From positions 1 to 55,110 of the forward strand of contig DCCS01000017.1 in the NCBI GenBank assembly GCA_002316015.1: 55,110 nt of DNA, written 5' to 3'. The first letter of the stretch is position 1. Each line of letters starts with the position of its first letter. This stretch comes from Prevotellaceae bacterium UBA1075. GTDB lineage: Bacteria > Bacteroidota > Bacteroidia > Bacteroidales > Bacteroidaceae. The notes beneath the pieces are model-generated. The model was not told the DNA's origin, ran no database searches, and saw only the letters and a list, made by a program, of their open reading frames with translations. Positions 25,049 through 32,787 of the stretch are shown piece by piece. Position numbers and translations under genes: made by a program.

Positions 25049-26662
25049 TCAGTGTTTCTGCAGGCGAAGGGAATGGTCGATGCAGTCTGGCAGCTCCTCC
25101 TGGTAGTGGGTCACCATCACCAGGGTCTTGTGCGGACGCTGGCAAAAGGCGTCTATCACTTGCCTCACCAGCACGCGCCTTGGCTCGTCCAGGCCGTGCA
25201 GTGGCTCGTCCAGGATGAGCAGGTCGGGATCCTTCACAAAGGCTCGCGCCAGCAGGCAGAGCCTTTGTTCGCCACTGCTCAGTTTCAGAAACGACCTGTC
25301 GGCGAGGCTCTCGATGCCGAACACCCGCATCCACCCCAGGCACACACCCGTCTCCTCTGGTCTGGGGCGGGTGTATAGCCCCACGGTGTCGTGCAGCCCA
25401 CTTGCCACGATACTCAGCGCGGCCATGTCGCGCATGTAGCCTCTGTGCATTTCGGGGCTCACGTATCCTATGTGCCGCTTTATCTCCCAAATGCTCTCGC
25501 CGCTTCCTCTCTTGTGTCCGAACAGTTCAATAGGACATGCGTACCCCTGTGGGTTGTCGGCACATACGAGGCTGAGCAACGTGCTTTTCCCTGCCCCGTT
25601 CTCTCCGCTCAGTGCCCATCGCTCGCCCTCATGTACAGTCCAGTGCAGGTTCTTCAATATCGTGCGGTTGCCGTAGCCTATGCTCACTCCGTCAAACTTC
25701 AGAATCTCACGCCTCTGTTCGGGGCAGGAGGACTCTGTGTCCTGTGCGCGTCCGGGCAAGTGCAGTATCCACTCCGTGCGCTCGACGGGCAGGCAGTGTG
25801 GGGCGGGGGGAGATGCATGGCGCATGTATTCCTCACGTGTGGTTTTGGGCATGAGGCGGCATCCTGCCACAGGCAGGACGTGTGTGATGAAGTCCGGGAT
25901 GTCCGAGTCACGGCTTACGATGAGGATGACCTGTAGCCCGAAGTCAGACGCGAGCGAGGAGAGCAGGTCTCTCAATTGCTTGCGCGTATTGATGTCCAAG
26001 CCTACAAAGGGGTTGTCCATGACCAGCATGCGCGGCGCGCATCCCAGGGCTCTTGCCAGTTGGAACTTGCGCAGTTCGCCGCTGCTCAGCGAGATGATGT
26101 ATTTGTCATAGAGGTCGCGCAGGTGAAACAGGCTGAGCAGCACCTCGCGCTTCTCGTGCATGCTGGCGCAAAGGGTTTCCCGCTGTGCCTCGTCCAGCCC
26201 GTGCCCTACGCTCTCGTCGGCCTTTCTGAAACTTTCCTCCAGCAGCATGCCCATGGTGGGGGTTCCCTCGTCTATGTCGTGCTGGTTCCACCTTTGCTGG
26301 TAGTAGTATGTCGCATCCTGGTCGCCATATGAGTCCCTGAACGCTATGTATTTCATGTTCTCGCTCACCAGCCTCATGGGACTGGGGCTGAAGTTGTAAT
26401 GTATGGCATCTCCCAGCAGAGGGTAGTGCCCCGTCAGGATTTCCACCAGGCGGCTCTTTCCCGACCCGTTTTCTCCCACGATGGCAATCTGTTCGCCCTC
26501 CAGTATCTCCATGTCCAATGGCTCGGCCATTCTCCACATGGGGTTTCTTGTCACTCCATTGCGTATCTTTATTATTTTCTTCATGTTGTGTGACATCTTT
26601 TGTTTCACCTCTTTAAGTGTGGAAATGGGCTGCTTAAGTGGGGGGATGGGCTGCGTGCTCAT
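25049..26662 (-). CDS. Tandem ABC ATPase (ModF-like, no membrane domain)
   Basis: This protein carries two ABC nucleotide-binding domains in one chain and no membrane segment. Domain 1 has GENGSGKSRL, signature LSSGELRKFQLARAL and Walker B-like LVMDNPF, where the catalytic Glu is replaced by Asn. Domain 2 has GENGAGKSTL, LSSGEQRLCLLARAF and a canonical LILDEPL. The ModF/PhrA-like family is thought to have regulatory or non-transport roles. The ATG at 26662 overlaps the ruvC stop as ATGA, which suggests translational coupling. Internal ATGs at 26596 (after GAGGTG) and 26584 (MKKIIKI) fit the conserved domain better and may be the true start. It is the last gene of the DUF4286-ruvC cluster. Confidence 0.85.
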   Translation of the reverse strand: MSTQPIPPLKQPISTLKEVKQKMSHNMKKIIKIRNGVTRNPMWRMAEPLDMEILEGEQIAIVGENGSGKSRLVEILTGHYPLLGDAIHYNFSPSPMRLVSENMKYIAFRDSYGDQDATYYYQQRWNQHDIDEGTPTMGMLLEESFRKADESVGHGLDEAQRETLCASMHEKREVLLSLFHLRDLYDKYIISLSSGELRKFQLARALGCAPRMLVMDNPFVGLDINTRKQLRDLLSSLASDFGLQVILIVSRDSDIPDFITHVLPVAGCRLMPKTTREEYMRHASPPAPHCLPVERTEWILHLPGRAQDTESSCPEQRREILKFDGVSIGYGNRTILKNLHWTVHEGERWALSGENGAGKSTLLSLVCADNPQGYACPIELFGHKRGSGESIWEIKRHIGYVSPEMHRGYMRDMAALSIVASGLHDTVGLYTRPRPEETGVCLGWMRVFGIESLADRSFLKLSSGEQRLCLLARAFVKDPDLLILDEPLHGLDEPRRVLVRQVIDAFCQRPHKTLVMVTHYQEELPDCIDHSLRLQKH

Positions 26663-27237
26663 CCCTTGCTCACCCGTGAGGAGTTTTTCATCGCGAAGTC
26701 TTTCCAGCTGCTGTATTTCTTCCCTCCCGTGTCGGGCTGCCCCATCTGTAGGTAATGGCAATAGGCTGCTGCCAGGGCGTCCGTCGCGTCCAGGAACTTG
26801 CCCATTTCCCCGGCGTCCAGGCGCAGTATCCGCCGCAACATGTCGGCTACCTGTTCCTTGCTCGCGTTCCCGTTTCCAGTGATGGCCATCTTTATCTTGG
26901 TGGGCGCGTATTCGGTGATGGCCACTTGGCGACTGATGGCTGCGGCTATGGCCACCCCCTGTGCACGTCCCAGTTTGAGCATGCTCTGCACATTCTTCCC
27001 AAAGAACGGGGCCTCGATGGCAAGACAGTCGGGCAGATATGCCTCGATGATGCCCGACACGCGCTCGTACACATGTCCGAGTTTACGGTAGGGATCCTTG
27101 GCTTTGTGCAGGTCTATCACTCCTATGGCCAGTGCTTCCGTGTGCTGGCCTGCCGCACGCAGCACGCTGTATCCCATGATGCTGGTGCCTGGGTCGATGC
27201 CCAATATCACCTGTTCTCCTTCCCGTCTTGTATTCAT
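26659..27237 (-). CDS. ruvC: Crossover junction endodeoxyribonuclease RuvC
   Basis: RuvC cuts Holliday junctions during recombination repair, working with RuvAB. The RNase H-fold acidic residues are all present: Asp15 in LGIDPGT, Glu75 in AIEAPFFG, and Asp149/Asp152 in FLDATDALAAAYCH. Length of 192 residues is normal. It overlaps the upstream DUF4286 gene by 4 bp and the downstream ABC gene by the ATGA motif, so the three are very likely one transcript. ruvA and ruvB are not in the window. Confidence 0.96.
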   Translation of the reverse strand: MNTRREGEQVILGIDPGTSIMGYSVLRAAGQHTEALAIGVIDLHKAKDPYRKLGHVYERVSGIIEAYLPDCLAIEAPFFGKNVQSMLKLGRAQGVAIAAAISRQVAITEYAPTKIKMAITGNGNASKEQVADMLRRILRLDAGEMGKFLDATDALAAAYCHYLQMGQPDTGGKKYSSWKDFAMKNSSRVSKG

Positions 27238-27539
27238 TCCACGACCTCCATCAGGGTAGCGAAAGCCATTATCCTGTCCCCGAAAATCTTGCTTTGCTCA
27301 GCCTCCATCTGCCTGCCCTGGCGCAGGATCCACTTGTGCAGGGTGGCCGAGTCTGCCACGTTGAACTGCAGGCAGAATCTGTAGCCCTCCTCTCTGCTGT
27401 GGCTCAGTATGCGCGCCAGCCTGCCGTTGCTCAGCGCGCCGTCGGCATGCACGGCTGGCATCATGTTCTCTCTCACCCAGACAAGGAAGCAGGCCAGATC
27501 CTCCTCACTCAGGACATATGTGGTGTTGTATATAAGCAT
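27234..27539 (-). CDS. DUF4286-family protein
   Basis: A 101-residue soluble protein beginning MLIYNTTYVLSEED, with a ferredoxin-like dimeric fold predicted for the DUF4286 family. Function is unknown. It overlaps ruvC by 4 bp, a coupling commonly seen in Bacteroidales. The start codon lies inside a 16-bp perfect tandem duplication (27532-27563). The duplicated copy carries a second ATG at 27555 in another frame, which could act as a competing upstream start. Confidence 0.85.
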   Translation of the reverse strand: MLIYNTTYVLSEEDLACFLVWVRENMMPAVHADGALSNGRLARILSHSREEGYRFCLQFNVADSATLHKWILRQGRQMEAEQSKIFGDRIMAFATLMEVVE

Positions 27540-27563
27540 GTGTCGTGATAAGCATGTGTCGTG
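27532..27563. repeat. 16-bp perfect tandem duplication covering the DUF4286 start codon
   Basis: ATAAGCATGTGTCGTG occurs twice in tandem at 27532-27547 and 27548-27563. The first copy contains (on the minus strand) the start codon of the DUF4286 gene at 27539-27537. The second places another ATG 16 nt upstream, out of frame. Confidence 0.95.
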
Positions 27564-27591
27564 TCATATGCGTGGATGCCGCATTGGGGGA

Positions 27592-27657
27592 CAAAATTAC
27601 TAAAAAAAACGCATCCGCCTTCGGTGTGCAAAGTTAAATTCGGTGCGCCAGTTGCCA
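27592..27657 (-). promoter_or_regulatory. Candidate promoters of the DUF4286-ruvC-ABC operon
   Basis: Two minus-strand -7 boxes are present: TAATTTTG (27599-27592), 53 nt before the ATG, and TAACTTTG (27636-27629). The second has a TTG at 27657-27655, spacer 18. The first has no TTG at the right distance. Either or both may be used. Confidence 0.5.
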
Positions 27658-27683
27658 AGGTACGGAATAATTCAGTAACTTTG
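27651..27683 (+). promoter_or_regulatory. Promoter of DUF1573 gene
   Basis: TAACTTTG (27676-27683) matches the -7 consensus; TTG at 27651-27653 is 22 nt upstream, 2 nt longer than the usual spacer. The -33 region TTGCCAA overlaps the -33 of the opposite-facing promoter. Confidence 0.6.
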
Positions 27684-27712
27684 TGCCTGTGTTATAGTGA
27701 AAAAGCAAAGAC

Positions 27713-28165
27713 ATGACATACTACAGGATTAAGCAATTCGCCGTGGCTGCCCTGCTGGTTCTCGCAGGTACCGGAGCGCATGCCCAGACGCAGAAGCCCA
27801 AGGTGACCACCACCGGTGTGAGGGCCTCCATGACCACGAAGGCCGAGAACTATGCCGAGATAAGGTTTGACACCTTGCGACACGACTTTGGCCGCTTCAG
27901 CAAGAAGAACCCCATTGTGCGCTGCTCGTTTTCCTTCACCAACACAGGTACAGCCCCTCTGATCATCCACCAGGCCTTTGCCACCTGTGGGTGTACGGTT
28001 CCCTCGTGGCCACGCAAGCCTATCAGGCCAGGCGGGCGCGGGGCGATAGAGGTGACTTACAATGGGACCGACAAGTTTCCGGGACACTTCCAGAAGACGG
28101 TGACCATACGCTCCAACGCCGCTACCGAAGTGGTGCGCCTGACCATCGAGGGCACGATGGAGTGA
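27713..28165 (+). CDS. Secreted DUF1573-domain protein
   Basis: A 150-residue exported protein with a signal peptide ending near AHA (residue 24) and a single Ig-like DUF1573 domain. The domain is marked by FDFG-like RHDFGRFSKKNP, SFTNTGTAPLII and the family hallmark ATCGCTVPSWPRKPI. DUF1573 proteins are abundant in Bacteroidetes and occur in the periplasm or on the surface; their function is unknown. It is a single gene, divergent from the DUF4286-ruvC operon and convergent with the histidine kinase gene. A 12-bp direct repeat (AAATTCGGTGCG) flanks it at 27636-27647 and 28170-28181. Confidence 0.88.
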   Translation: MTYYRIKQFAVAALLVLAGTGAHAQTQKPKVTTTGVRASMTTKAENYAEIRFDTLRHDFGRFSKKNPIVRCSFSFTNTGTAPLIIHQAFATCGCTVPSWPRKPIRPGGRGAIEVTYNGTDKFPGHFQKTVTIRSNAATEVVRLTIEGTME

Positions 28166-28226
28166 AGGAAAATTCGGTGCGTGGGCCCGACGGGTCTTGG
28201 GGCATCCGGGCGGCGCGCTCCCTCTG

Positions 28227-29669
28227 TTATTTCGACAGAGTGAAGCGGATGGTCAGTCCACCGTGTGGAGTCAGTTCGGCTGATAGTGTGCCGCCATGCG
28301 CGTTGACAGAGTTCTTCACGATGGCGAGTCCAAGCCCTGTTCCGCCGAGTTTGCGCGAGCGTCCCTTCTCCACGCGGTAGAAACGCTCGAAGAGGTGAGG
28401 CAGGTGTTCGGGCGACACTCCCTGTCCGTTGTCGCTTACCGTGAACTCATAGGAGTGCCTGTCGCCCTCCTCCACCTCAATGGCCATGATGCAGAGCCTT
28501 GTGGCTCCCGTGGCATGGGCTATGACATTGTCCACCAGGTTTCTGAAAATCCCGTAAATCAAGGTGGGGCTGCCCGTTATCATCACTTGGCGGGGCATAT
28601 TGACCACCACTTCAATTCCCTTCTCCCTCAGTTGCAGGTCGGTGTCGTCGAGCACGCTCGCCACCACTTTCGTCACATCCACCTGCTGCCTCATGTCGGG
28701 CAGTTCCATTCCCTTCTCCATGCGTTCCTGCGTCTCGTCCAGTTTGCTGAGCGCGGCCATGTCCTGCAGCAGTTTGCACATGCGCTGGCTTTGTGCGTAG
28801 CACCTTTCCAGGAAATGCTGCCGCGTGTCTTGCGGCATGTCGGGGTTCTCGATGATGCTCTCCAGGAATCCCCTTATACTGGCAGCGGGTGTCTTCAGCT
28901 CATGCGCGGCATTCTGTGTGAGCTGCTTCTTGATTCTCAGCTTTTCCTCCTCGGCGTGGTGCAGTTTCCAGTAGAGCAGTATGATGGTGTGCGATATGTC
29001 ACCCAGTTCATCCTCGGGGAGCCGCTTCTCCAGCTCGTGGTCGAGTTCTTCTCCCTGCTCTGCCTTCCTGGCAAACTCGCGCAGATATCCTATGTGCCGG
29101 CTGACGCGCGATGTGTGGAAGTATAGTATGAAGCCCAGCAGGATGGTGAGCATCAGCGTGAACACCAGGTAGGTGTTGTCGGCTTGCAGCGACTTGGTGA
29201 GTTTGGCAGAGTAAGGCACGGCCGACCGGATGACCACCGGGCCGAAGTTTGTGGCCGAATAGAAGTAGGTGCGGTGTGTGGACGCCGACACGCGTTTGAT
29301 GTCGTAACCGCTTCCGTGCCTCAGTGCCTCGTCCACCTCATGCCTGTGCCTGTGGTTGTCCAGTGCCTCCACGTCCCTTTCCCGGCTGTCCATCACCACT
29401 CTCCCGGTGCTGTCGATTACCGACACGCGCAGGCCCTCGTAGTGGTGCTTTGCCACATAGGCCATGAAGGACTCCCTGTTGAGCAGTCCCTCCTCGTGCA
29501 GCGAGTACATCATCTCATAGTTGTACATCTGCAGGCGGGCGTGCAGGATGTCAATCTTGTACTCCTTCTCCCTCTTGTACTGGTAGATGCTGAAGCACAG
29601 CGCAAAGAGCACGAATATGATGCCCACGCTGAAGAACATGTTCTTCTGGAAACTCTTGGACTTGATCAT
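28227..29669 (-). CDS. Two-component sensor histidine kinase
   Basis: A membrane kinase with an N-terminal helix (FFSVGIIFVLFALCFSIYQY), a periplasmic sensor of about 130 residues and a second helix (LVFTLMLTILLGFILYF). A HAMP-like linker follows, then HisKA with phospho-accepting His256 in NAAHELKTPAAS, and an HATPase domain with SDNGQGVSPEHL and GGTGLGLAIVK. I chose the ATG at 29669 (MIKSKSFQKN); one at 29690 is possible. It follows its response regulator by 80 bp in the same direction, so the two form a PhoR/PhoB-like pair. The signal is unknown. Confidence 0.9.
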   Translation of the reverse strand: MIKSKSFQKNMFFSVGIIFVLFALCFSIYQYKREKEYKIDILHARLQMYNYEMMYSLHEEGLLNRESFMAYVAKHHYEGLRVSVIDSTGRVVMDSRERDVEALDNHRHRHEVDEALRHGSGYDIKRVSASTHRTYFYSATNFGPVVIRSAVPYSAKLTKSLQADNTYLVFTLMLTILLGFILYFHTSRVSRHIGYLREFARKAEQGEELDHELEKRLPEDELGDISHTIILLYWKLHHAEEEKLRIKKQLTQNAAHELKTPAASIRGFLESIIENPDMPQDTRQHFLERCYAQSQRMCKLLQDMAALSKLDETQERMEKGMELPDMRQQVDVTKVVASVLDDTDLQLREKGIEVVVNMPRQVMITGSPTLIYGIFRNLVDNVIAHATGATRLCIMAIEVEEGDRHSYEFTVSDNGQGVSPEHLPHLFERFYRVEKGRSRKLGGTGLGLAIVKNSVNAHGGTLSAELTPHGGLTIRFTLSK

Positions 29670-29749
29670 AGGCGGTTGTCCAATATTCAACGGTTCTGTC
29701 TTTTTGTTGTCCGGCAGCTGTGTCTTCGGGGTGCCGTGCCGTCTGACGG

Positions 29750-30433
29750 CTATCCCTCAAAGGTATATCCAAATCCGACGCGAGTCTTGATGCACTTGCC
29801 GTAAGGGCCAATCTTCTTGCGCAGGCGGTTGATGTTCACGTCCACCGTGCGGTCGAGCACGATGGAGTCCTTGGGCCAGCAGCGTTCCAGCATCTCCTCG
29901 CGGCTGAACGCCCTGCCCATGTTCCTCAGCAGCAGCGACAGCATCTCAAACTCCAGTTTGGTCAGTGCCACGGGCTGTCCGTTGATGCTCACCTTCTTGG
30001 CGTCGCGGTTGAGGCAGAGCCCCTGGTAGGCGCATATGTTCTGCGTGCCCCGTTCCTCGCCGGCCCGTTTCGTGCTCCTGCGCAGCACGGCCCTTATGCG
30101 GGCTTTCACCTCGCGCACGCTCAGCGGTTTCACCATATAGTCGTCGGCTCCGATGTTGAGCCCCCTCACCAGGCTGTCCTCGCCTTCGAGCGCGGTGATG
30201 AAGATGATGGGCACCTGGCTGGTGACAGGGTTCTCTTTCATCTTGAGGGCCATCTGGAACCCCGACATGTCGCCCATCATCACATCGAGCAGTATGAGGT
30301 CGAATGTCTCCAGTGGCATCTGCAGAGCCTCCTCGGCGGAGTTGGCAGTGCTCACCTCGTAACCCTCGGTCTCCAGGTTGTACTGCAGTATCTCACACAA
30401 GTCCTGCTCGTCATCCACTACCAGTATTCTCAT
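29750..30433 (-). CDS. OmpR/PhoB-family response regulator
   Basis: A DNA-binding regulator with an N-terminal receiver domain (acidic DDE at residues 7-9, phospho-Asp50 in LILLDVMM, Lys in YMVKPLS). The C-terminal winged helix contains LTKLEFEMLSLLLRNMGRAFS and VDVNINRLRKKIG. At 227 residues it is normal for OmpR/PhoB proteins. The gene precedes its histidine kinase and has a -7 box TAACTTTG on the minus strand at 30472-30465, without a clear -33. The target genes are not evident nearby. Confidence 0.92.
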   Translation of the reverse strand: MRILVVDDEQDLCEILQYNLETEGYEVSTANSAEEALQMPLETFDLILLDVMMGDMSGFQMALKMKENPVTSQVPIIFITALEGEDSLVRGLNIGADDYMVKPLSVREVKARIRAVLRRSTKRAGEERGTQNICAYQGLCLNRDAKKVSINGQPVALTKLEFEMLSLLLRNMGRAFSREEMLERCWPKDSIVLDRTVDVNINRLRKKIGPYGKCIKTRVGFGYTFEG

Positions 30434-30464
30434 AGTCTTGTGTCTAAGTTCTCTTTTTGTGGGA

Positions 30465-30472
30465 CAAAGTTA
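30465..30472 (-). promoter_or_regulatory. -7 box of the two-component operon
   Basis: TAACTTTG on the minus strand lies 31 nt before the response-regulator ATG. No TTG is found at 20 nt upstream, so the promoter may need an activator, possibly the regulator itself. Confidence 0.5.
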
Positions 30473-30539
30473 GGTGGTTTTGTCCTCTCGGCATTTGTTT
30501 GTGTTGTTACGATGTCGTGACAATTGGAGGCTGGACTTT

Positions 30540-31127
30540 TCACCCATCCTCCACGGCGGTCGTGAGCACATAGCCCCGGGCGGGGTTGGCGACCATGCTC
30601 AGCCTGATGCCCCGCTCCCTTGCCTGGGTGAGTATGTCCGGCAGCGAGCCGGTGATGCCTGTTCCCAGCAGTTTGAACACGGCCTCCTTGCATGTCCACA
30701 GGCGTGTGAACTCCACCTCGGGGGCCGCCGAGCCCATTATCCGCTCCTGTTCCTCCGTGTTCATCGTGCGCCTCACGAGGGTGGGCTTCGGCGCGCGTAT
30801 GCTCTCGATGTCCAGTCCGCAGGGCTTCTCGGCCAGCAGGCATCCCACGGCCTGCCGGCAGTGGCTCATGCTGAAGTGCAGGCCGGGGCATTCGGGCAGG
30901 AAGGGCTTCCCATGCCCGTTCCATCCAAACCGTGGCCGTGTGACCCGCGAGCCGCGCAGGGCCAGTGCGCGCTCCAGCTCGACATATGCCAGCGCGCTTT
31001 GTAACTGTCCCGCCTGGTGCCTGTAGGCCAGCGCGCGCTCCCTGCGCCACGGGGGCAGGCAGGCGAGCGCCCTGGCCAGGGCATCACCGTCCAGTTCCTG
31101 TATGTGGTCGTTCAGGCAGAGTGTCAT
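30540..31127 (-). CDS. 4'-phosphopantetheinyl transferase (Sfp/HetI superfamily)
   Basis: This enzyme moves 4'-phosphopantetheine from CoA to a serine of acyl- or peptidyl-carrier proteins. The magnesium and CoA motifs are present: GLDIES with Asp106 and Glu108, and LWTCKEAVFKLLG with Trp143, Lys146 and Glu147. SMSHCRQAVGC resembles the conserved SHS segment. Length of 195 residues is a little short for Sfp and typical for Bacteroidetes members. It starts 24 bp after the SQR gene in the same direction, so the two are probably cotranscribed, an unexpected pairing. The carrier-protein substrate is not in the window. Confidence 0.87.
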   Translation of the reverse strand: MTLCLNDHIQELDGDALARALACLPPWRRERALAYRHQAGQLQSALAYVELERALALRGSRVTRPRFGWNGHGKPFLPECPGLHFSMSHCRQAVGCLLAEKPCGLDIESIRAPKPTLVRRTMNTEEQERIMGSAAPEVEFTRLWTCKEAVFKLLGTGITGSLPDILTQARERGIRLSMVANPARGYVLTTAVEDG

Positions 31128-31151
31128 ATGGCAGTGTGTGCGGCCTATGGC

Positions 31152-32573
31152 TCACATGTAGCCCTTCAGCATGGCGTGGAAGTACATGGGCTTCAGGAAG
31201 CGGCGCTTGAGCCACCAGGCAGTCCTGCGCTCGTGCGACATGTCCTGCATCGAGAAGGGGAAGGTGATGGCAGGCCGCTTCTCGTAGTCAAACTCGCACA
31301 GCAGCACGTGCCCGTAGTCGGTCACGATAGGGCAGCAGGCGTATCCGTCGTACCGCTTCGACGGCTCCCTGCCCTGCATGAGGTCAAGCAGGTTGGCCTC
31401 GGCGACGGGCAGTTGCATGCGTATGGCTGACGAGGTCTTGCTGGTGGGTATGCCCGCGCAGTCACCCAGCGCGATGATGTTGGGGAAGCGTGTGTGCACG
31501 AGCGTCTCCTTGTCCACCTCCACCCAGCCCCCTGCGGCCAGTTTTCCATGGGTCCACGCCAGGCCGCTCTGCCTGATGAAGTCGGGAGCCGACTGGGGCG
31601 GGACAAACGACAGCAGGTCGTAGTCCTCGGCAAAGGGAGTCACCATCCGGGTCTCCCGCTCCACCTCATGGCCGGTCTCGCTGTCCCACACCGTCTCCTT
31701 GCGTGTCTCGTGCCGTTCCATGTACACCCGCCTGGCCTGGGTGTCGATGCCCTTCACGCGGCAGTTCACCTGCAGGCCGATGCCGCGCTCGCCATACAGC
31801 TGCAGCAGGCGCGGGGTGTAGTAGGGCACGTCGTAGAGCGCTTTCTCGGAACAGAAGTAGTCAATCCTCGTGTGGCTGCGGGTGCCCCTCTTGCGTGCCA
31901 TGTGCTCGGTGAGCATGCATATCTTCTTGGGCGCGCCGCCGCACTTGTGCTTGGTGTAGGTGTCGGTAAACACACCGCGTCCGCCCCTTGCGGTAAACTC
32001 CCGCATGGCTTTCCAGTACTTCTGCGCGCCCAGGAAGTCGTAGATGCAGTGGGCGTTGCCCTGCCCCAGGGTCTCGCGTGTGATGCCCTCCACCTGGTGC
32101 CAGTCCAGTTGGATGCCCGGGCACAGCACCAGGAAGTCGTAGCCCAGGCGCTTTCCGCCAGCCGTGCGCGCTTCCCGCGCGGAGGGGTCCAGGCCGGCCA
32201 CGGTGTCTTTTACCCAGCGCACCCCCCTCGGGATGAACTCACGCTGTGGCCGCCACACCTCGCCGGGCTTGAATATGCCTGCAGCCACAAAGGTGAACCC
32301 GGGCTGGTAAAACTGTCTTTCGCTGGGGTCCACGATGGTGATGTCGGGATGCTCAATCCTGCGGGCCAGGCGCGCGGCCATGCTGCAGCCGGCCGCTCCC
32401 CCGCCGATGATAAGCACGCGTCCCTTGGCGTCCACGGTTTTCAGGAAGTCGTGTGTCGCCTTGCCGCAGGCGGCCAGCGCGGTCACGCCAACCGCGCTGG
32501 CCGCTCCGGCCTTGAGAAAGGTGCGGCGCGAGATGTGGTGCCCAGTGGGGTATTGGTTGTCTGATGTACTCAT
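31152..32573 (-). CDS. sqr: Type II sulfide:quinone oxidoreductase-like flavoprotein, Tat-exported lipoprotein
   Basis: The FAD enzyme family oxidises sulfide and passes electrons to quinone at a membrane. The N-terminus is a Tat signal, SRRTFLKAG (residues 15-23), ending in lipobox-like TALAAC with Cys36. LIIGGGAAG (about 54-62) is the FAD loop. Two cysteines match the redox pair of type II SQR: Cys211 in HKCGGAPKKI and Cys414 in YACCPIVTDYG. GDCAGIPTSKT and the C-terminal membrane-anchoring FLKPMYFHAMLKGYM agree with mitochondrial-type SQOR. I chose the ATG at 32573; an earlier frame start overlaps the promoter. It is followed by the phosphopantetheinyl transferase gene. The sulfide substrate is inferred from motifs. 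Confidence 0.85.
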   Translation of the reverse strand: MSTSDNQYPTGHHISRRTFLKAGAASAVGVTALAACGKATHDFLKTVDAKGRVLIIGGGAAGCSMAARLARRIEHPDITIVDPSERQFYQPGFTFVAAGIFKPGEVWRPQREFIPRGVRWVKDTVAGLDPSAREARTAGGKRLGYDFLVLCPGIQLDWHQVEGITRETLGQGNAHCIYDFLGAQKYWKAMREFTARGGRGVFTDTYTKHKCGGAPKKICMLTEHMARKRGTRSHTRIDYFCSEKALYDVPYYTPRLLQLYGERGIGLQVNCRVKGIDTQARRVYMERHETRKETVWDSETGHEVERETRMVTPFAEDYDLLSFVPPQSAPDFIRQSGLAWTHGKLAAGGWVEVDKETLVHTRFPNIIALGDCAGIPTSKTSSAIRMQLPVAEANLLDLMQGREPSKRYDGYACCPIVTDYGHVLLCEFDYEKRPAITFPFSMQDMSHERRTAWWLKRRFLKPMYFHAMLKGYM

Positions 32574-32593
32574 TATATATATGTATGCCCAAA

Positions 32594-32624
32594 CAAAGAT
32601 ACGCCTTTTTCCGCGTTTTGCCAA
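32594..32624 (-). promoter_or_regulatory. Promoter of the SQR-PPTase operon
   Basis: TTG (32624-32622), a 20-nt spacer and TATCTTTG (32601-32594) on the minus strand fit the consensus fully. Transcription is predicted near 32587, only 14 nt before the ATG. Confidence 0.85.
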
Positions 32625-32673
32625 TAGACGCAGGGCGAAAAGATGTGCTCCGGGGCACGGAGCGGGGAAAAAG

Positions 32674-32733
32674 GCAGCGCGCTGCGTTGGCGGATGCGGC
32701 GCACTGCGTTGGCGGATGCAGCGCGCTGCGTTG
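32674..32733. repeat. 22-bp tandem repeat array with internal palindrome (site 1)
   Basis: The unit is the perfect 12-bp palindrome GCAGCGCGCTGC followed by GTTGGCGGAT. Copies lie at 32674-32695 and 32696-32717, with a partial third at 32718-32733. The array lies between the WYL regulator 3' end and the SQR promoter. The same unit recurs at 55065-55110. A small CGTCCC/GGGACG hairpin at 32734-32752 lies next to it and could terminate the WYL transcript. Confidence 0.9.
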
Positions 32734-32787
32734 CGTCCCCCGGCCTGGGACGGGATGGCGGGGGAGTGGCCTGCCGGGGAGGACGGG

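Noticed and set aside
24864..25490. A 208-residue minus-strand frame overlapping the tandem ABC gene
   Set aside because: It is out of frame with the ABC motifs and extends into non-coding DNA; it has no domain of its own.
32674..32733. CRISPR array
   Set aside because: The 22-bp units are directly adjacent with no spacers, and no cas genes are present.
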